From: Tropicimonas aquimaris
GTDB lineage: Bacteria > Pseudomonadota > Alphaproteobacteria > Rhodobacterales > Rhodobacteraceae
Reading direction: 5' to 3'
Assembly: GCF_042676185.1 (NCBI RefSeq)
Contig: NZ_JBHTJT010000008.1
Location: 310,001-374,000, forward strand
Length of the DNA stretch: 64,000 nucleotides
Part shown: positions 8,210 through 17,490 of the stretch, in pieces
How positions within the stretch are numbered: the first letter of the stretch is position 1
Layout of the letters: every line of letters starts with the position of its first letter
Notes under the pieces: model-generated
What the model was told of the DNA's origin: nothing
Seen by the model: only the letters and a program-made list of their open reading frames with translations
Databases searched by the model: none
Program-made: the position numbers and the translations under genes

Positions 8210-8258
8210 CGGACGGGCTGCGGGCGGGAAACCAGAAGCTCAAGGGAGGAAACCAAGG

Positions 8259-9251
8259 ATGAGCATTTTCAAGAAAGCCCTGACCACAGCCACTGTTGCG
8301 GCAACGATGTTTGCCGGAGCAGCCCATGCCGACGACATGCGCATCGCGCTCGTGGTCAAAGCGCTCGGGATCGGATTTTTCGAGGCAGCCGCGAAAGGCG
8401 CCGAAGAGGCCGCGGCCGAGCTTGGCGGCGTCGAGGTCATCTATACCGGACCGACCGACACCACCGCAGAGGGCCAGATCGAGGTGATCAACTCCCTGAT
8501 CGCCCAGCAGGTGGACGCGATTGCCGTCTCCGCCAACGATACCGACGCTCTCGTGCCCACGCTCAAGAAGGCAATGCAGCGCGGGATCACCGTGATCTCC
8601 TGGGATTCCGGGGTGGCCGAGGACGGCCGGCAACTGCACCTGAACCCGTCCTCCAATGCGCTCATCGGCAACATGATCATCAAGCTTGCCGCCGATCACA
8701 TGCCCGATGGCGGCGATGTGGCCATCCTGTCCGCCACCACCACCTCGACGAACCAGAACATCTGGATCGAGGAAATGAACAAGGTCATGGGCAACTATCC
8801 GGGCATCAACGTGGTGGCGACGGTCTACGGCGACGACCTGGCCGACAAGTCCTACCGCGAGGCCACGGGCCTGATGCAGACCCATCCCGACCTTAAGGCG
8901 ATCATCGCGCCGACCTCGGTGGGCATCGTGGCCGCGGCCCAGGCCGTGGTCGATGCCGGCAAGGTGGGGCAGGTGAACGTGACCGGCCTCGGGCTGCCGT
9001 CGGAGATGGCGGGTGCCATCGAATCCGGCGCCTCCAAGTCCTTCGCGATCTGGAATCCGATCGACCTCGGCTACTCCGCCACCATGCTGGCGCATGCCCT
9101 TGCCTCCGGTGCTGCCGAGGCAGCCCCCGGCGCGGAAATCCCGATGGGGCGCATGGGCACGCTGACGCTTGATGAGAACACCAATGGCGCGATGGCCGAT
9201 CCCTTCGTCTACGACGCCTCCAATATCGAAGAGTTCAAGAGCATCTTCTGA
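8259..9251 (+). CDS. rhaS: L-rhamnose ABC transporter, periplasmic binding protein
   Basis: A 330-residue exported sugar-binding protein of the periplasmic-binding-protein type 1 class. The signal peptide MSIFKKALTTATVAATMFAG ends at AHA-DD. It is followed by the paired Rossmann-like domains of ribose/rhamnose binders (ALVVKALGIGFFEAAAKGAE; SVSANDTDALVPTL; NLTGLGLPSEMAGA-like tail). Start ATG at 8259 with GGGAGG upstream. It is the first structural gene after rhaR and precedes the ATPase and two permeases. The symbol follows rhizobial usage and is not the E. coli activator RhaS. Confidence 0.9.
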   Translation: MSIFKKALTTATVAATMFAGAAHADDMRIALVVKALGIGFFEAAAKGAEEAAAELGGVEVIYTGPTDTTAEGQIEVINSLIAQQVDAIAVSANDTDALVPTLKKAMQRGITVISWDSGVAEDGRQLHLNPSSNALIGNMIIKLAADHMPDGGDVAILSATTTSTNQNIWIEEMNKVMGNYPGINVVATVYGDDLADKSYREATGLMQTHPDLKAIIAPTSVGIVAAAQAVVDAGKVGQVNVTGLGLPSEMAGAIESGASKSFAIWNPIDLGYSATMLAHALASGAAEAAPGAEIPMGRMGTLTLDENTNGAMADPFVYDASNIEEFKSIF

Positions 9252-9326
9252 TCCTCTTCCTCCCGGGTTCGGCGCGTCCGGCGCCGGACCCATCTCTCAT
9301 CACACATTGAACGGCTGGACCACGAA

Positions 9327-10871
9327 ATGTACCTCAGCCCTGATGTCAGCAAGGCTGCCGATGCCCTCATGACAGATCCGATCCTTTCCCTCGACGGCAT
9401 CACCAAGATCTTTCCGGGCGTTCGTGCGCTCTCCGACGTCAAGCTGGACCTCTATCCCGGTCAGGTGACCGCGCTGGTCGGAGAAAACGGCGCCGGCAAG
9501 TCGACTATCGTCAAGGTGCTTACCGGCATCTATCAGCCCGAAGAGGGCACGATCCGGGTCGACGGCAAGGAAACCCGCTTCCCGACCGCTCAGCATGCCG
9601 CCGACGCCGGTATCACCGCGATTCACCAGGAAACAGTACTCTTTGACGAGCTCTCCGTGGCCGAGAACATCTACATTGGCCATGCCCCGCGCGGCAAATA
9701 CGGGTTGATTGACACCGCAAAGATGCGGCGCGACGCAGGGGAGTTGCTCGACCGGATCGGCGCCGAGATCGACCCGGCGGTCCTGCTCAAGGACCTGGGT
9801 ATCGCCAACAAGCACCTCGTCGCAATCTCCCGCGCCCTCAGCATCGATGCGCGCGTCGTCATCATGGACGAGCCAACCGCGGCGCTGAGCCAGAAGGAGA
9901 TTGAGGAGCTCTACGAGTTGGTCGACCGGCTCAAGGCCGAGGGCAAGGCGATCCTCTTCATCAGCCACAAGTTCGACGAGATCTTCCGCATCGCCGACCG
10001 CTATACCGTGTTCCGCGACGGTCAGTATGTCGGCGCGGGCGCGATGGCGGATGTAACCGAGGACGACCTCGTTCGCCTGATGGTGGGGCGATCGGTCGAA
10101 AACATCTTCCCGGAGCGCGACTCGACGGCGGGAGACGAGATCCTGAAGATCGATGGCTATTGCCATCCGACGGAGTTCGAGAACATCTCGTTCACCCTGC
10201 ACAGGGGCGAGATCCTGGGCTTCTACGGGCTGGTCGGCGCCGGACGCTCAGAGGTCATGCAGGCGCTCTTCGGCATCACGAAGCCCTCGGCGGGGACAAT
10301 CTCCGTCGACGGACAGGCACGCAGCATTCGCTCCACCGCCGATGCCGTGGAGGCCGGCATTGTCTATGTGCCCGAGGATCGCGGCAAGCAGGGTGCGGTC
10401 ATCGGCATGCCGATCTTCAAGAACGTGACCCTGCCGTCTTTAGGCCGCACTTCGAAGAACGGCTTCACACGGTTGGCGGAGGAATTCGCCCTGACGCGGA
10501 AGTACACCGAGCGGCTCGACCTGCGGGCGGCCTCGCTCGATCAGGATGTCGGCAACCTCTCTGGCGGCAATCAGCAGAAGGTGGTGATCGCAAAGTGGCT
10601 CGCCACCGAGCCCAAGATCATCATCCTCGACGAGCCTACCAAGGGGATCGATATCGGCTCCAAGGCGGCGGTCCATGCCTTTACCGCGGAACTGGCCGCG
10701 CAAGGGTTGGCCGTGATCATGGTCTCCTCGGAGATCCCCGAGATCGTCGGCATGTCCGACCGGGTGATCGTCATGCGCGAGGGGCGCATGGTTGCGGAAC
10801 TCCAGGGCGACGAGGTGACCCCCGAAACCCTCGTGCGCCACGCCGCAGGCATCTCGGAGGGCAAGCAATGA
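9327..10871 (+). CDS. rhaT: L-rhamnose ABC transporter, double ATPase subunit
   Basis: A 514-residue protein with two ABC cassettes, as in ribose/rhamnose importers. First Walker A GENGAGKS (52-59) and Walker B VVIMDEPTAALS (about 177). The second cassette has the degenerate Walker A GLVGAGRSE, signature LSGGNQQK (about 411) and IIILDEPTKGID (about 431). It powers uptake through RhaP and RhaQ. The start at 9327 lacks a strong ribosome binding site, and a Met at codon 15 is an alternative. The stop overlaps the rhaP start (ATGA). Rhizobial nomenclature is used; it is unrelated to the E. coli RhaT proton symporter. Confidence 0.92.
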   Translation: MYLSPDVSKAADALMTDPILSLDGITKIFPGVRALSDVKLDLYPGQVTALVGENGAGKSTIVKVLTGIYQPEEGTIRVDGKETRFPTAQHAADAGITAIHQETVLFDELSVAENIYIGHAPRGKYGLIDTAKMRRDAGELLDRIGAEIDPAVLLKDLGIANKHLVAISRALSIDARVVIMDEPTAALSQKEIEELYELVDRLKAEGKAILFISHKFDEIFRIADRYTVFRDGQYVGAGAMADVTEDDLVRLMVGRSVENIFPERDSTAGDEILKIDGYCHPTEFENISFTLHRGEILGFYGLVGAGRSEVMQALFGITKPSAGTISVDGQARSIRSTADAVEAGIVYVPEDRGKQGAVIGMPIFKNVTLPSLGRTSKNGFTRLAEEFALTRKYTERLDLRAASLDQDVGNLSGGNQQKVVIAKWLATEPKIIILDEPTKGIDIGSKAAVHAFTAELAAQGLAVIMVSSEIPEIVGMSDRVIVMREGRMVAELQGDEVTPETLVRHAAGISEGKQ

Positions 10872-11851
10872 TCTCCCAGTTCGCTAAGTCTCGTGAAGTC
10901 ATCCTCGTGGCGGCGATCGTCTCGCTGCTGGCGCTGATTGCCACCCGCTTCCCGGCTTTCGTGGAGCCCGGAAACCTGGTGAACGTGTTCAACGACACCT
11001 CGACGCTCATCATCCTGGCGATGGGCCAGATGTGCGTGATCCTGACCCGCTGCATAGACCTCTCGGTCGCGGCGAACGTGGCGCTGACCGGCATGGTGGT
11101 GGCCACGCTCAACACGCTGATGCCGGGGCTTCCGGTTGCCGCCATCCTCCTGATCGCCCTCGTGCTCGGCGCCTGTCTCGGCGCGATCAACGGGCTGCTG
11201 GTCTGGAAGCTCCAGATACCTGCCATCGTGGTCACGCTCGGCACGATGACCATCTTTCGGGGCATCGTCTTCCTGATTTCCGACGGCAAATGGATCAACG
11301 CGCACGAGATGAGCGCGGGCTTCAAGGACTTCCCGCGGATGGAGTTTGCGGGCCTCCCGATGCTGTCCTGGATCGCGATCGTCGTCGTGATCTGCTTCGT
11401 CGTCATGATCAACCGGACGCCGCTCGGCCGTTCCTTCTTTGCCGTCGGCGGCAATCCGAACGCGGCGGTCTATACCGGCATCGACGTCGGCCGGACGCAG
11501 TTCCTTGCCTTCACCATCTCCGGCATGATGGCCGGGCTGACGGGCTACCTCTGGGTGTCGCGGTTCGCCGTTGCCTATGTGGACATCGCTGGCGGCTTCG
11601 AGCTCGAGGTGGTCGCGGCCTGTGTCATCGGCGGCATCTCCATCGCCGGCGGCGTCGGCTCCGTGGCAGGCACGCTGCTCGGCGCGCTGTTCCTCGGCGT
11701 GATCAAGAACGCCCTTCCGGTCATCAATATCTCGCCCTTCTGGCAACTCGCGATCTCGGGCAGCGCGATCATCATCGCCGTCGCCTTCAACGCGCAGCAG
11801 GGCCGCAGCAAGGGCCGGGTCATCCTCAAATCCGCGGAGCATACGGCATGA
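10868..11851 (+). CDS. rhaP: L-rhamnose ABC transporter permease
   Basis: A 327-residue inner-membrane permease of the RbsC/branched-chain-permease fold with 8-10 hydrophobic segments, and family motifs GQMCVILTRCIDLSVAANVAL and AACVIGGISIAGGVGSVAGT. It overlaps rhaT (ATGA at 10868-10871) and rhaQ (11848-11851), so the three are translated as a coupled set. Confidence 0.9.
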   Translation: MISQFAKSREVILVAAIVSLLALIATRFPAFVEPGNLVNVFNDTSTLIILAMGQMCVILTRCIDLSVAANVALTGMVVATLNTLMPGLPVAAILLIALVLGACLGAINGLLVWKLQIPAIVVTLGTMTIFRGIVFLISDGKWINAHEMSAGFKDFPRMEFAGLPMLSWIAIVVVICFVVMINRTPLGRSFFAVGGNPNAAVYTGIDVGRTQFLAFTISGMMAGLTGYLWVSRFAVAYVDIAGGFELEVVAACVIGGISIAGGVGSVAGTLLGALFLGVIKNALPVINISPFWQLAISGSAIIIAVAFNAQQGRSKGRVILKSAEHTA

Positions 11852-12843
11852 CCGACGCAACCCATCACCATGTTCCCGACCGCCTGACCACGCCGCTTCA
11901 ACGCACGCTGAAGAGCTGGGAGGCGCTGCTGCTGGCGGTCGCGGTGGCGATCTTCCTGCTCAACTCCTTTGCCTCGCCTTACTTTCTGAACGCCTGGAAC
12001 CTGAGTGACGCGACCTTCAACTTCACGGAAAAGGCGATGATCGCCTTTGCCATGGCGCTGGTCATCATCTCGGGCGAGATCGACCTTTCGGTCGCGTCGA
12101 TCATCGCGCTCACCTCGACCGCAATGGGAGCGGCGGCGGAGTTCGGCGTTGGCACGCCCGGCATCGTCGCCATCGGGCTCGCCGTCGGACTCGCCTGCGG
12201 TGCCTTCAACGGTGCGCTCGTCACCGGGCTCGGCCTTCCGTCCATCGTGGTCACCATCGGCACGATGAGCCTGTTCCGCGGCATCTCCTACATCGTGCTG
12301 GGCGATCAGGCCTTCATGAACTACCCCGACAGCTTTGCCTGGTTCGGCCAGGGCTATGTCTTCTGGGTGATCACGGTGGAGCTCGTCTTCTTCTTCGTAT
12401 TCGCGGTGATCTACGGCGTGGTGCTGCACAAGACGAACTTCGGCCGCGCCGTCTATTCCATCGGCAACAACCCCGTCGGCGCGCTGTTTTCAGGCATCCG
12501 GGTCAAGCGGGTGAAGTTCATCCTGTTCCTGCTGACCGGGTTGATGGCGGCGATTGCCTCGATCTGTCTGACCTCGCGGCTCGGATCGACGCGGCCCTCC
12601 ATTGCCTTCGGCATGGAACTCGAGGTGGTCACGATGGTGGTCCTTGGCGGGGTCAACATCCTAGGCGGGTCCGGCTCGATCCCCGGCGTAGTGATCGCGG
12701 CCTTCGTCATGGGCCTCGTGACCTTCGGCCTCGGCCTTCTGAACGTACCGGGCATCGTGATGTCGATCTTCATCGGCCTACTGCTGATCGGGGTGATCGC
12801 GCTGCCGCGGTTGTTTGCTCAGATACGCCAGACGAGGAGTTGA
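11848..12843 (+). CDS. rhaQ: L-rhamnose ABC transporter permease
   Basis: A 331-residue second permease, paralogous to RhaP: ALVIISGEIDLSVASIIALT near residue 65 and VVLGGVNILGGSGSIPGV near the C-terminus. A short hydrophilic His-containing N-terminus precedes the first membrane segment. The start overlaps the rhaP stop. The mutarotase gene starts 3 bp after its stop. Confidence 0.9.
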   Translation: MTDATHHHVPDRLTTPLQRTLKSWEALLLAVAVAIFLLNSFASPYFLNAWNLSDATFNFTEKAMIAFAMALVIISGEIDLSVASIIALTSTAMGAAAEFGVGTPGIVAIGLAVGLACGAFNGALVTGLGLPSIVVTIGTMSLFRGISYIVLGDQAFMNYPDSFAWFGQGYVFWVITVELVFFFVFAVIYGVVLHKTNFGRAVYSIGNNPVGALFSGIRVKRVKFILFLLTGLMAAIASICLTSRLGSTRPSIAFGMELEVVTMVVLGGVNILGGSGSIPGVVIAAFVMGLVTFGLGLLNVPGIVMSIFIGLLLIGVIALPRLFAQIRQTRS

Positions 12844-12846
12844 GCC

Positions 12847-13161
12847 GTGGAGAAATATGCCTTCCGCATGCGCCTCAACCCTGGCTGCAGGGACGAGTAC
12901 AAGCGCCGACATGACGAGATCTGGCCGGAGCTGGAGGCGCTGCTGCGCGAGGCCGGAATCTCGGATTACTCGATCCACCTCGACCCGGAGACCAACCTGC
13001 TCTTCGGGGTTCTCTGGCGCGAAGACTACCACGGTATGGGAAGCCTTCCGGAGAGCCCGGTGATGCAGCGCTGGTGGGCGCACATGGCGGACATCATGGA
13101 GACTGAAGCTGACAACAAACCGGTCGTGATCGAGCTGGAAACGGTGTTTCACTTGCCATGA
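12847..13161 (+). CDS. rhaM: L-rhamnose mutarotase
   Basis: A 104-residue protein, exactly the size of E. coli RhaM (YiiL); called rhaU in rhizobia. It interconverts alpha and beta anomers of L-rhamnose and so feeds the isomerase. Family motifs: MRLNPGCRDEYKRRHDEIWP with the catalytic His in RHDEIW, then LLFGVLWR and the tail PVMQRWWAHMADIM. GTG start immediately after rhaQ; the stop overlaps the rhaK ATG. Confidence 0.92.
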   Translation: MEKYAFRMRLNPGCRDEYKRRHDEIWPELEALLREAGISDYSIHLDPETNLLFGVLWREDYHGMGSLPESPVMQRWWAHMADIMETEADNKPVVIELETVFHLP

Positions 13162-14564
13162 GCACATACCGAAATGTCGCCGTTATCGATATCGGCAAGA
13201 CCAACGCGAAGCTTGCCTTGGTCGACATGGACGCCTTGGCAGAGATCGACGTGCGCACAACCCCGAACGTCGTCCACGAAGGGCCGCCCTATCCGCATTT
13301 CGACATTGACCGTCTCTGGGCCTTTATCCTCGAAGGCTTGGCGGGATTCCACGAGACCCACGGAATCGATGCGATCAGCGTGACGACCCACGGGGCTTCG
13401 GTTGCATTGCTGGACCAGATCGGTGGCTTGGCTGCGCCGGTCCTCGATTACGAATTCTCCGGGCCGGACGACTTCTCGGATGCCTATGAAGCGATCCGGC
13501 CAAAGTTCGAGCGGACTGGTGCGCCGCGTCTGCCCATGGGACTCAACGCGGGCGCGCAGCTGCATTGGCTGCTTAATTCGCAGCCGCGACTCCGGGAGCG
13601 GATCAACAAGGTCGTGACCTATCCCCAGTTCTGGGTGGCCCGTCTGACCGGCATCGCCTGCACGGAGGTCACTTCGCTCGGGTGTCATACCGATCTCTGG
13701 GAGCCGGAGGCGGGGCGGTTCAGCACCTTGCCAGAACAACTCGGTCTTTCGGACAAGATGGCGCCTGTCCGCGTACCGACGGACAAAGTGGGTGCAGTCG
13801 TTCCAATGCTGGCCCGGGCCACAGGACTGGCTGAGGGCACGCCCGTCTTCTGCGGCATCCACGATTCCAACGCTTCGCTCTACCCGCACCTTCTCGCCCT
13901 CGACGCGCCGTTCTCCGTCCTGTCGACCGGCACCTGGGTGATTGCCATGGCAGTCGGAGGACATGCTACGCAGCTCGATCCGTCGCGCGATACGCTGATC
14001 AACGTGAATGCGCTAGGGCAACCGGTGCCTTCCGCGCGGTTCATGGGCGGGCGGGAATACGAGCTCCTGATGCAGGGTCAGCCCGTCACACCCACGCCCG
14101 AGGATCTCGATACGGTGCTATCGCGGGGAGCCATGCTTCTGCCATCGGTGGTGTCTGAGAGCGGGCCGTTCCAGGGGCGGCGCCATGAATGGACCGTTCC
14201 GGAAGACGCCCTATCGCCGGGAGAGCGGGCGGCCGTCATCTCGCTCTACCTGGCGATGATGGCGGAGACCTGCCTGGGAATGATCGGGGCCGGGGGCCAG
14301 ACGCTCACGGAAGGGCCCTTCTCCCGCAATCGGCTCTTCCTCGACATGCTGGCCGTAGCGACCGGCCGACCCGTTCTTCTTCCGGGCGGGTCGGCTACCG
14401 GGACAAGCATCGGGGCCGCGCTTCTGACCCGCGGGCCGGGAGCGACGCTTTCCGAGAAACCAGGAAGCCACGCGCCGCTTGAGAAGAGGCAGGCTCAGGC
14501 GCTTCAAACCTATGCCGAGACCTGGCGCATGGCCTGCGCGGAACCGCTGGCCACCAGCGCCTGA
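13158..14564 (+). CDS. rhaK: rhamnulokinase (FGGY family)
   Basis: A 468-residue sugar kinase that phosphorylates L-rhamnulose at C1. FGGY signatures are visible: phosphate loop DIGKTNAK near the N-terminus, SLGCHTDLW mid-protein, the second phosphate motif STGTWVIAM and the adenosine motif GGSATGTSIGAAL near the C-terminus. It overlaps rhaM by 4 bp. The protein is of the alphaproteobacterial type, only distantly like E. coli RhaB. A related FGGY substrate cannot be excluded from sequence, but the operon makes rhamnulose the best call. Confidence 0.88.
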   Translation: MSTYRNVAVIDIGKTNAKLALVDMDALAEIDVRTTPNVVHEGPPYPHFDIDRLWAFILEGLAGFHETHGIDAISVTTHGASVALLDQIGGLAAPVLDYEFSGPDDFSDAYEAIRPKFERTGAPRLPMGLNAGAQLHWLLNSQPRLRERINKVVTYPQFWVARLTGIACTEVTSLGCHTDLWEPEAGRFSTLPEQLGLSDKMAPVRVPTDKVGAVVPMLARATGLAEGTPVFCGIHDSNASLYPHLLALDAPFSVLSTGTWVIAMAVGGHATQLDPSRDTLINVNALGQPVPSARFMGGREYELLMQGQPVTPTPEDLDTVLSRGAMLLPSVVSESGPFQGRRHEWTVPEDALSPGERAAVISLYLAMMAETCLGMIGAGGQTLTEGPFSRNRLFLDMLAVATGRPVLLPGGSATGTSIGAALLTRGPGATLSEKPGSHAPLEKRQAQALQTYAETWRMACAEPLATSA

Positions 14565-14582
14565 ATACAAGGAAACAGAGCA

Positions 14583-15830
14583 ATGACCCGTCCCGAATAC
14601 ACCGCCGCGCAGGACGCATTCGCGCAGTGGGGTGTCGACACCGAAGCCGCGATGGAGCGGCTCGCCACGATCCCGATCTCGGTGCATTGCTGGCAGGGCG
14701 ACGACGTGGTGGGCTTCGAGGGTGTCACCGCGGGCAGCGGTGGCGGCATTCAGGCCACCGGCAACTACCCGGGCCGCGCCCGAACGCCCGACGAACTTCG
14801 CGCGGATCTCGTGTTCGCTTATGCCAACATACCCGGTTCGCACCGTCTGAACCTTCATGCCTGCTATCTCGACAGCAACGAGACTCCTGACCGGGATGCG
14901 CTCGAGTACCGGCACTTCGCGTCCTGGGTGGATTGGGCGAAGGAGAACGGACTCGGGCTCGACTTCAACCCGACTTTCTTTGCCCATCCCAAGGCGGGCG
15001 ACAACCTGACGCTCTCCCATCCCGACAAGGGCATTCGCGAGTTCTGGATCCGTCACGGCCAGATCTGCCGCGAGATCGCGGCGCAGATGGGCAGGGAACT
15101 GGGCTCTCCCTGCGTGAACAACATATGGGTGCCGGACGGCTACAAGGACAACCCAGTGGACCGGATGGCGGCGCGGTCCCGGCTGGAAGCGTCGCTCGAC
15201 GTGATGCTGGACAAGCGCTTCGACAAGGCGCACCTGCTCGACGCCGTCGAAAGCAAGCTCTTCGGGCTGGGCGTGGAGGCCTGCACCGTGGGCAGCCACG
15301 AGTTCTACCTCGGCTATGCCATCCGCAAGAACACGCTGCTCTGCCTCGACATGGGCCACTTTCACCCGACGGAGAACATCGCCGACAAGCTTTCTTCCGT
15401 GGCGCTCTCGGTGGACGAGATCCTGCTCCATGTCAGCCGCCCGATGCGGTGGGACAGCGACCACGTGATCCTGCTCAACGACGACATCCTCGCCATGGCG
15501 CAGGAGCTGGTCTTCGGCGATCTTCTGGAGCGCACCCATATCGGTCTCGATTTCTTCGACGCCACGATCAGCCGCACCGCGGCCTGGGTCATAGGCACGC
15601 GCAACATGCAGAAAGCGCTGCTGCGCGCGCTGCTGCAACCTGTCGAGATGCTGCAGGCCAAGGAGGCCGAGCTGAACTTCTCCGACCGCTTCATCCTGAC
15701 CGAAGAGCTAAAGGACCTGCCCCACGGCGCAGTCTGGGAGGCTTTCTGCGAGCGCCAGTCCGTCCCGAGCGGAAAGACCCTGCTGAACACGCTCAACACC
15801 TACCAGGCCTCCGTGGCCGATCGCACATAA
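14583..15830 (+). CDS. rhaI: L-rhamnose isomerase (xylose-isomerase-like type)
   Basis: A 415-residue TIM-barrel, metal-dependent isomerase of the rhizobial/Pseudomonas stutzeri type, not the E. coli RhaA type. It converts L-rhamnose to L-rhamnulose. Metal-site segments are recognisable in order: Glu in LLDAVESKLFG, His in VGSHEFYLG, Asp in LLCLDMGHFHP, and Asp residues in MRWDSDHV. It starts 18 bp after rhaK with GGAAACAG as a weak ribosome site and is followed 10 bp later by the second aldolase. Confidence 0.92.
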   Translation: MTRPEYTAAQDAFAQWGVDTEAAMERLATIPISVHCWQGDDVVGFEGVTAGSGGGIQATGNYPGRARTPDELRADLVFAYANIPGSHRLNLHACYLDSNETPDRDALEYRHFASWVDWAKENGLGLDFNPTFFAHPKAGDNLTLSHPDKGIREFWIRHGQICREIAAQMGRELGSPCVNNIWVPDGYKDNPVDRMAARSRLEASLDVMLDKRFDKAHLLDAVESKLFGLGVEACTVGSHEFYLGYAIRKNTLLCLDMGHFHPTENIADKLSSVALSVDEILLHVSRPMRWDSDHVILLNDDILAMAQELVFGDLLERTHIGLDFFDATISRTAAWVIGTRNMQKALLRALLQPVEMLQAKEAELNFSDRFILTEELKDLPHGAVWEAFCERQSVPSGKTLLNTLNTYQASVADRT

Positions 15831-15840
15831 GGAGGGCGAA

Positions 15841-16680
15841 ATGCCCGAATTCGCTCACGCAATTTCCTTCGTCGAAGATGCGGCCCCTTTCGTCCGGCTG
15901 TGCTGGGACATGGGCTGGAACGAAGCCAATGGCGGCAATTTCAGCTGGCGTCTGCCGACCGAGGAAATCGAAGCCATCCTGCGCCGGCGCTTCCCGAACG
16001 CTCCCCGCCATCCGAGCGTCCAGTTGCAGCAAGCGCAGCCGGAACTGGATGGTGACTATTTCCTGGTCACCGGTTCGGGACAGTTCTTTCGGCATGCCGT
16101 CGATCATCCAGATGAGGTGTTCGGGATTGTGCAGATCGTCGACAACGGCACCGCCTATCGCCGCGTGTGGGGCTATGTGATGGGCGGGCAACCGACCTCG
16201 GAATTCGCCACCCACCTTGTCGGACACGCCATCCGAAAGGAGGCCTCCGGTGGGCGCGAGCGGGTCATCCTGCACTGCCATGTGCCGGAATTCATCGCGC
16301 TCAGCTTCCTGATGCCGCTGGACTCCCGAGAGCTGACCATGGCGCTTTGGCAGAAGATGCCTGAATGCATCGTGATCTTCCCCGATGGGGTGCGGGTGGT
16401 GCCGCCCTTGCTGCCCGGAACGGTCAAGATCGCGGAGGCGTCGGCGGTCGAGCTGAGGAAGAGCCGCGTGATTTCCTGGAGCCACCACGGGATCTTCGCT
16501 TCCGAAGAGAGCCCGGAGAAGGTCTTTGCTCTCGTCGAGACGATCGAGAAGGCATCGGCGATCCACCGCCGTGTTCTCTCGGCGGGCGGTCCCCTGCGCG
16601 GTATCGAGCTGTCGCTGCTCCGGGAGCTTTGCGACAAGTTCGGTCACATCATGGTCTCGGAGCCGGCCTTTCTCGACTGA
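15841..16680 (+). CDS. rhaD: rhamnulose-1-phosphate aldolase, E. coli RhaD type
   Basis: A 279-residue class II (zinc) aldolase, close to the 274 residues of E. coli RhaD. It shares that protein's landmarks: GWNEANGGNFSWRL near the N-terminus, FLVTGSGQFFR, catalytic Glu121 (TSEFATH), zinc ligands H145 and H147 (HCH) and H216 (SHHG), and FPDGV. It yields DHAP and L-lactaldehyde. Start ATG at 15841 behind AAGGAGGGC. It is the last gene of the plus-strand rha operon. It duplicates the reaction of the aldolase half of RhaEW at 5114-7216, and alphaproteobacterial rha operons usually carry only one of the two. Confidence 0.9.
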   Translation: MPEFAHAISFVEDAAPFVRLCWDMGWNEANGGNFSWRLPTEEIEAILRRRFPNAPRHPSVQLQQAQPELDGDYFLVTGSGQFFRHAVDHPDEVFGIVQIVDNGTAYRRVWGYVMGGQPTSEFATHLVGHAIRKEASGGRERVILHCHVPEFIALSFLMPLDSRELTMALWQKMPECIVIFPDGVRVVPPLLPGTVKIAEASAVELRKSRVISWSHHGIFASEESPEKVFALVETIEKASAIHRRVLSAGGPLRGIELSLLRELCDKFGHIMVSEPAFLD

Positions 16681-16761
16681 CCGGGACGGCGCGTTAGAGA
16701 AGGTCTGCTGATCGACAGTTCCCGGCACCATTCGGTCGCCGGGAACGCATGCAGGGTCGCC

Positions 16762-17490
16762 TCAGCGCGCCAGCCAGCCGCCATCGACGTTGAGGATGGC
16801 GCCGTGGACATAGTCCGCCGCCGGAGAGGCAAGGAACACCATGGCACCGGCGATGTCCGAGGCATCGCCCCAGCACCCCGCAGGAATGCGGCCGAGGATC
16901 TCGGCCGAGCGCGCAGGGTCGGCACGCAGGTCGGCGGTGTTGTCGGTGGCGATGTAACCCGGTGCGATGGCGTTCACGTTGATCCGGCTGGAGGCCCATT
17001 CGTTCGCCATCAGCTTGGTGATCCCGGCCACGCCGTGCTTGGAAGCGGTGTAGGAGGGCACGCGAATGCCGCCCTGGAAGCTGAGCATCGAGGCGATGTT
17101 GATGATCTTGCCGCCTGTGCCGCGCGCAATGGCTGCGCGCGCGAAGGCCTGGCAGGTGAAGAACACCGCCTTCAGGTTCACGTCCATCACATCGTCCCAG
17201 TCCTGCTCCGGGAAATCCACGGTATCGGCCCGCCGAATGATCCCGGCGTTGTTGACCAGGATGTCGACCTGCCGGTCCTCAAAGACGTCCTTCGCCGCCA
17301 TCGGGTCGGAGAAATCCAGCTTCATCGCCTCCGCACTGGCGATCATGCCAACCGTCTCGGTGCAATCCGAACGCCCCGCGCAGATGACATGCGCCCCGGC
17401 GCCACCGAGGCCCACGGCCAATGCCCGGCCGATTCCCGCATTGGCGCCGGTGACGAGCGCAGTCTTCCCTTCAAGCGAGAAGGAGATCAT
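16762..17490 (-). CDS. kduD: 2-deoxy-D-gluconate 3-dehydrogenase / DKII reductase
   Basis: A 242-residue short-chain dehydrogenase with TGANAGIG (cofactor loop, residues 14-21), NNAGI, and catalytic YTASKHG. Length and sequence fit KduD, which reduces 2,5-diketo-3-deoxygluconate (DKII) to 2-keto-3-deoxygluconate. It lies directly after kduI with an overlapping ATGA, which supports the specific call over a generic dehydrogenase. It is last in the minus-strand kdgF-kduI-kduD set and converges on rhaD, 81 bp apart. Confidence 0.9.
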   Translation of the reverse strand: MISFSLEGKTALVTGANAGIGRALAVGLGGAGAHVICAGRSDCTETVGMIASAEAMKLDFSDPMAAKDVFEDRQVDILVNNAGIIRRADTVDFPEQDWDDVMDVNLKAVFFTCQAFARAAIARGTGGKIINIASMLSFQGGIRVPSYTASKHGVAGITKLMANEWASSRINVNAIAPGYIATDNTADLRADPARSAEILGRIPAGCWGDASDIAGAMVFLASPAADYVHGAILNVDGGWLAR

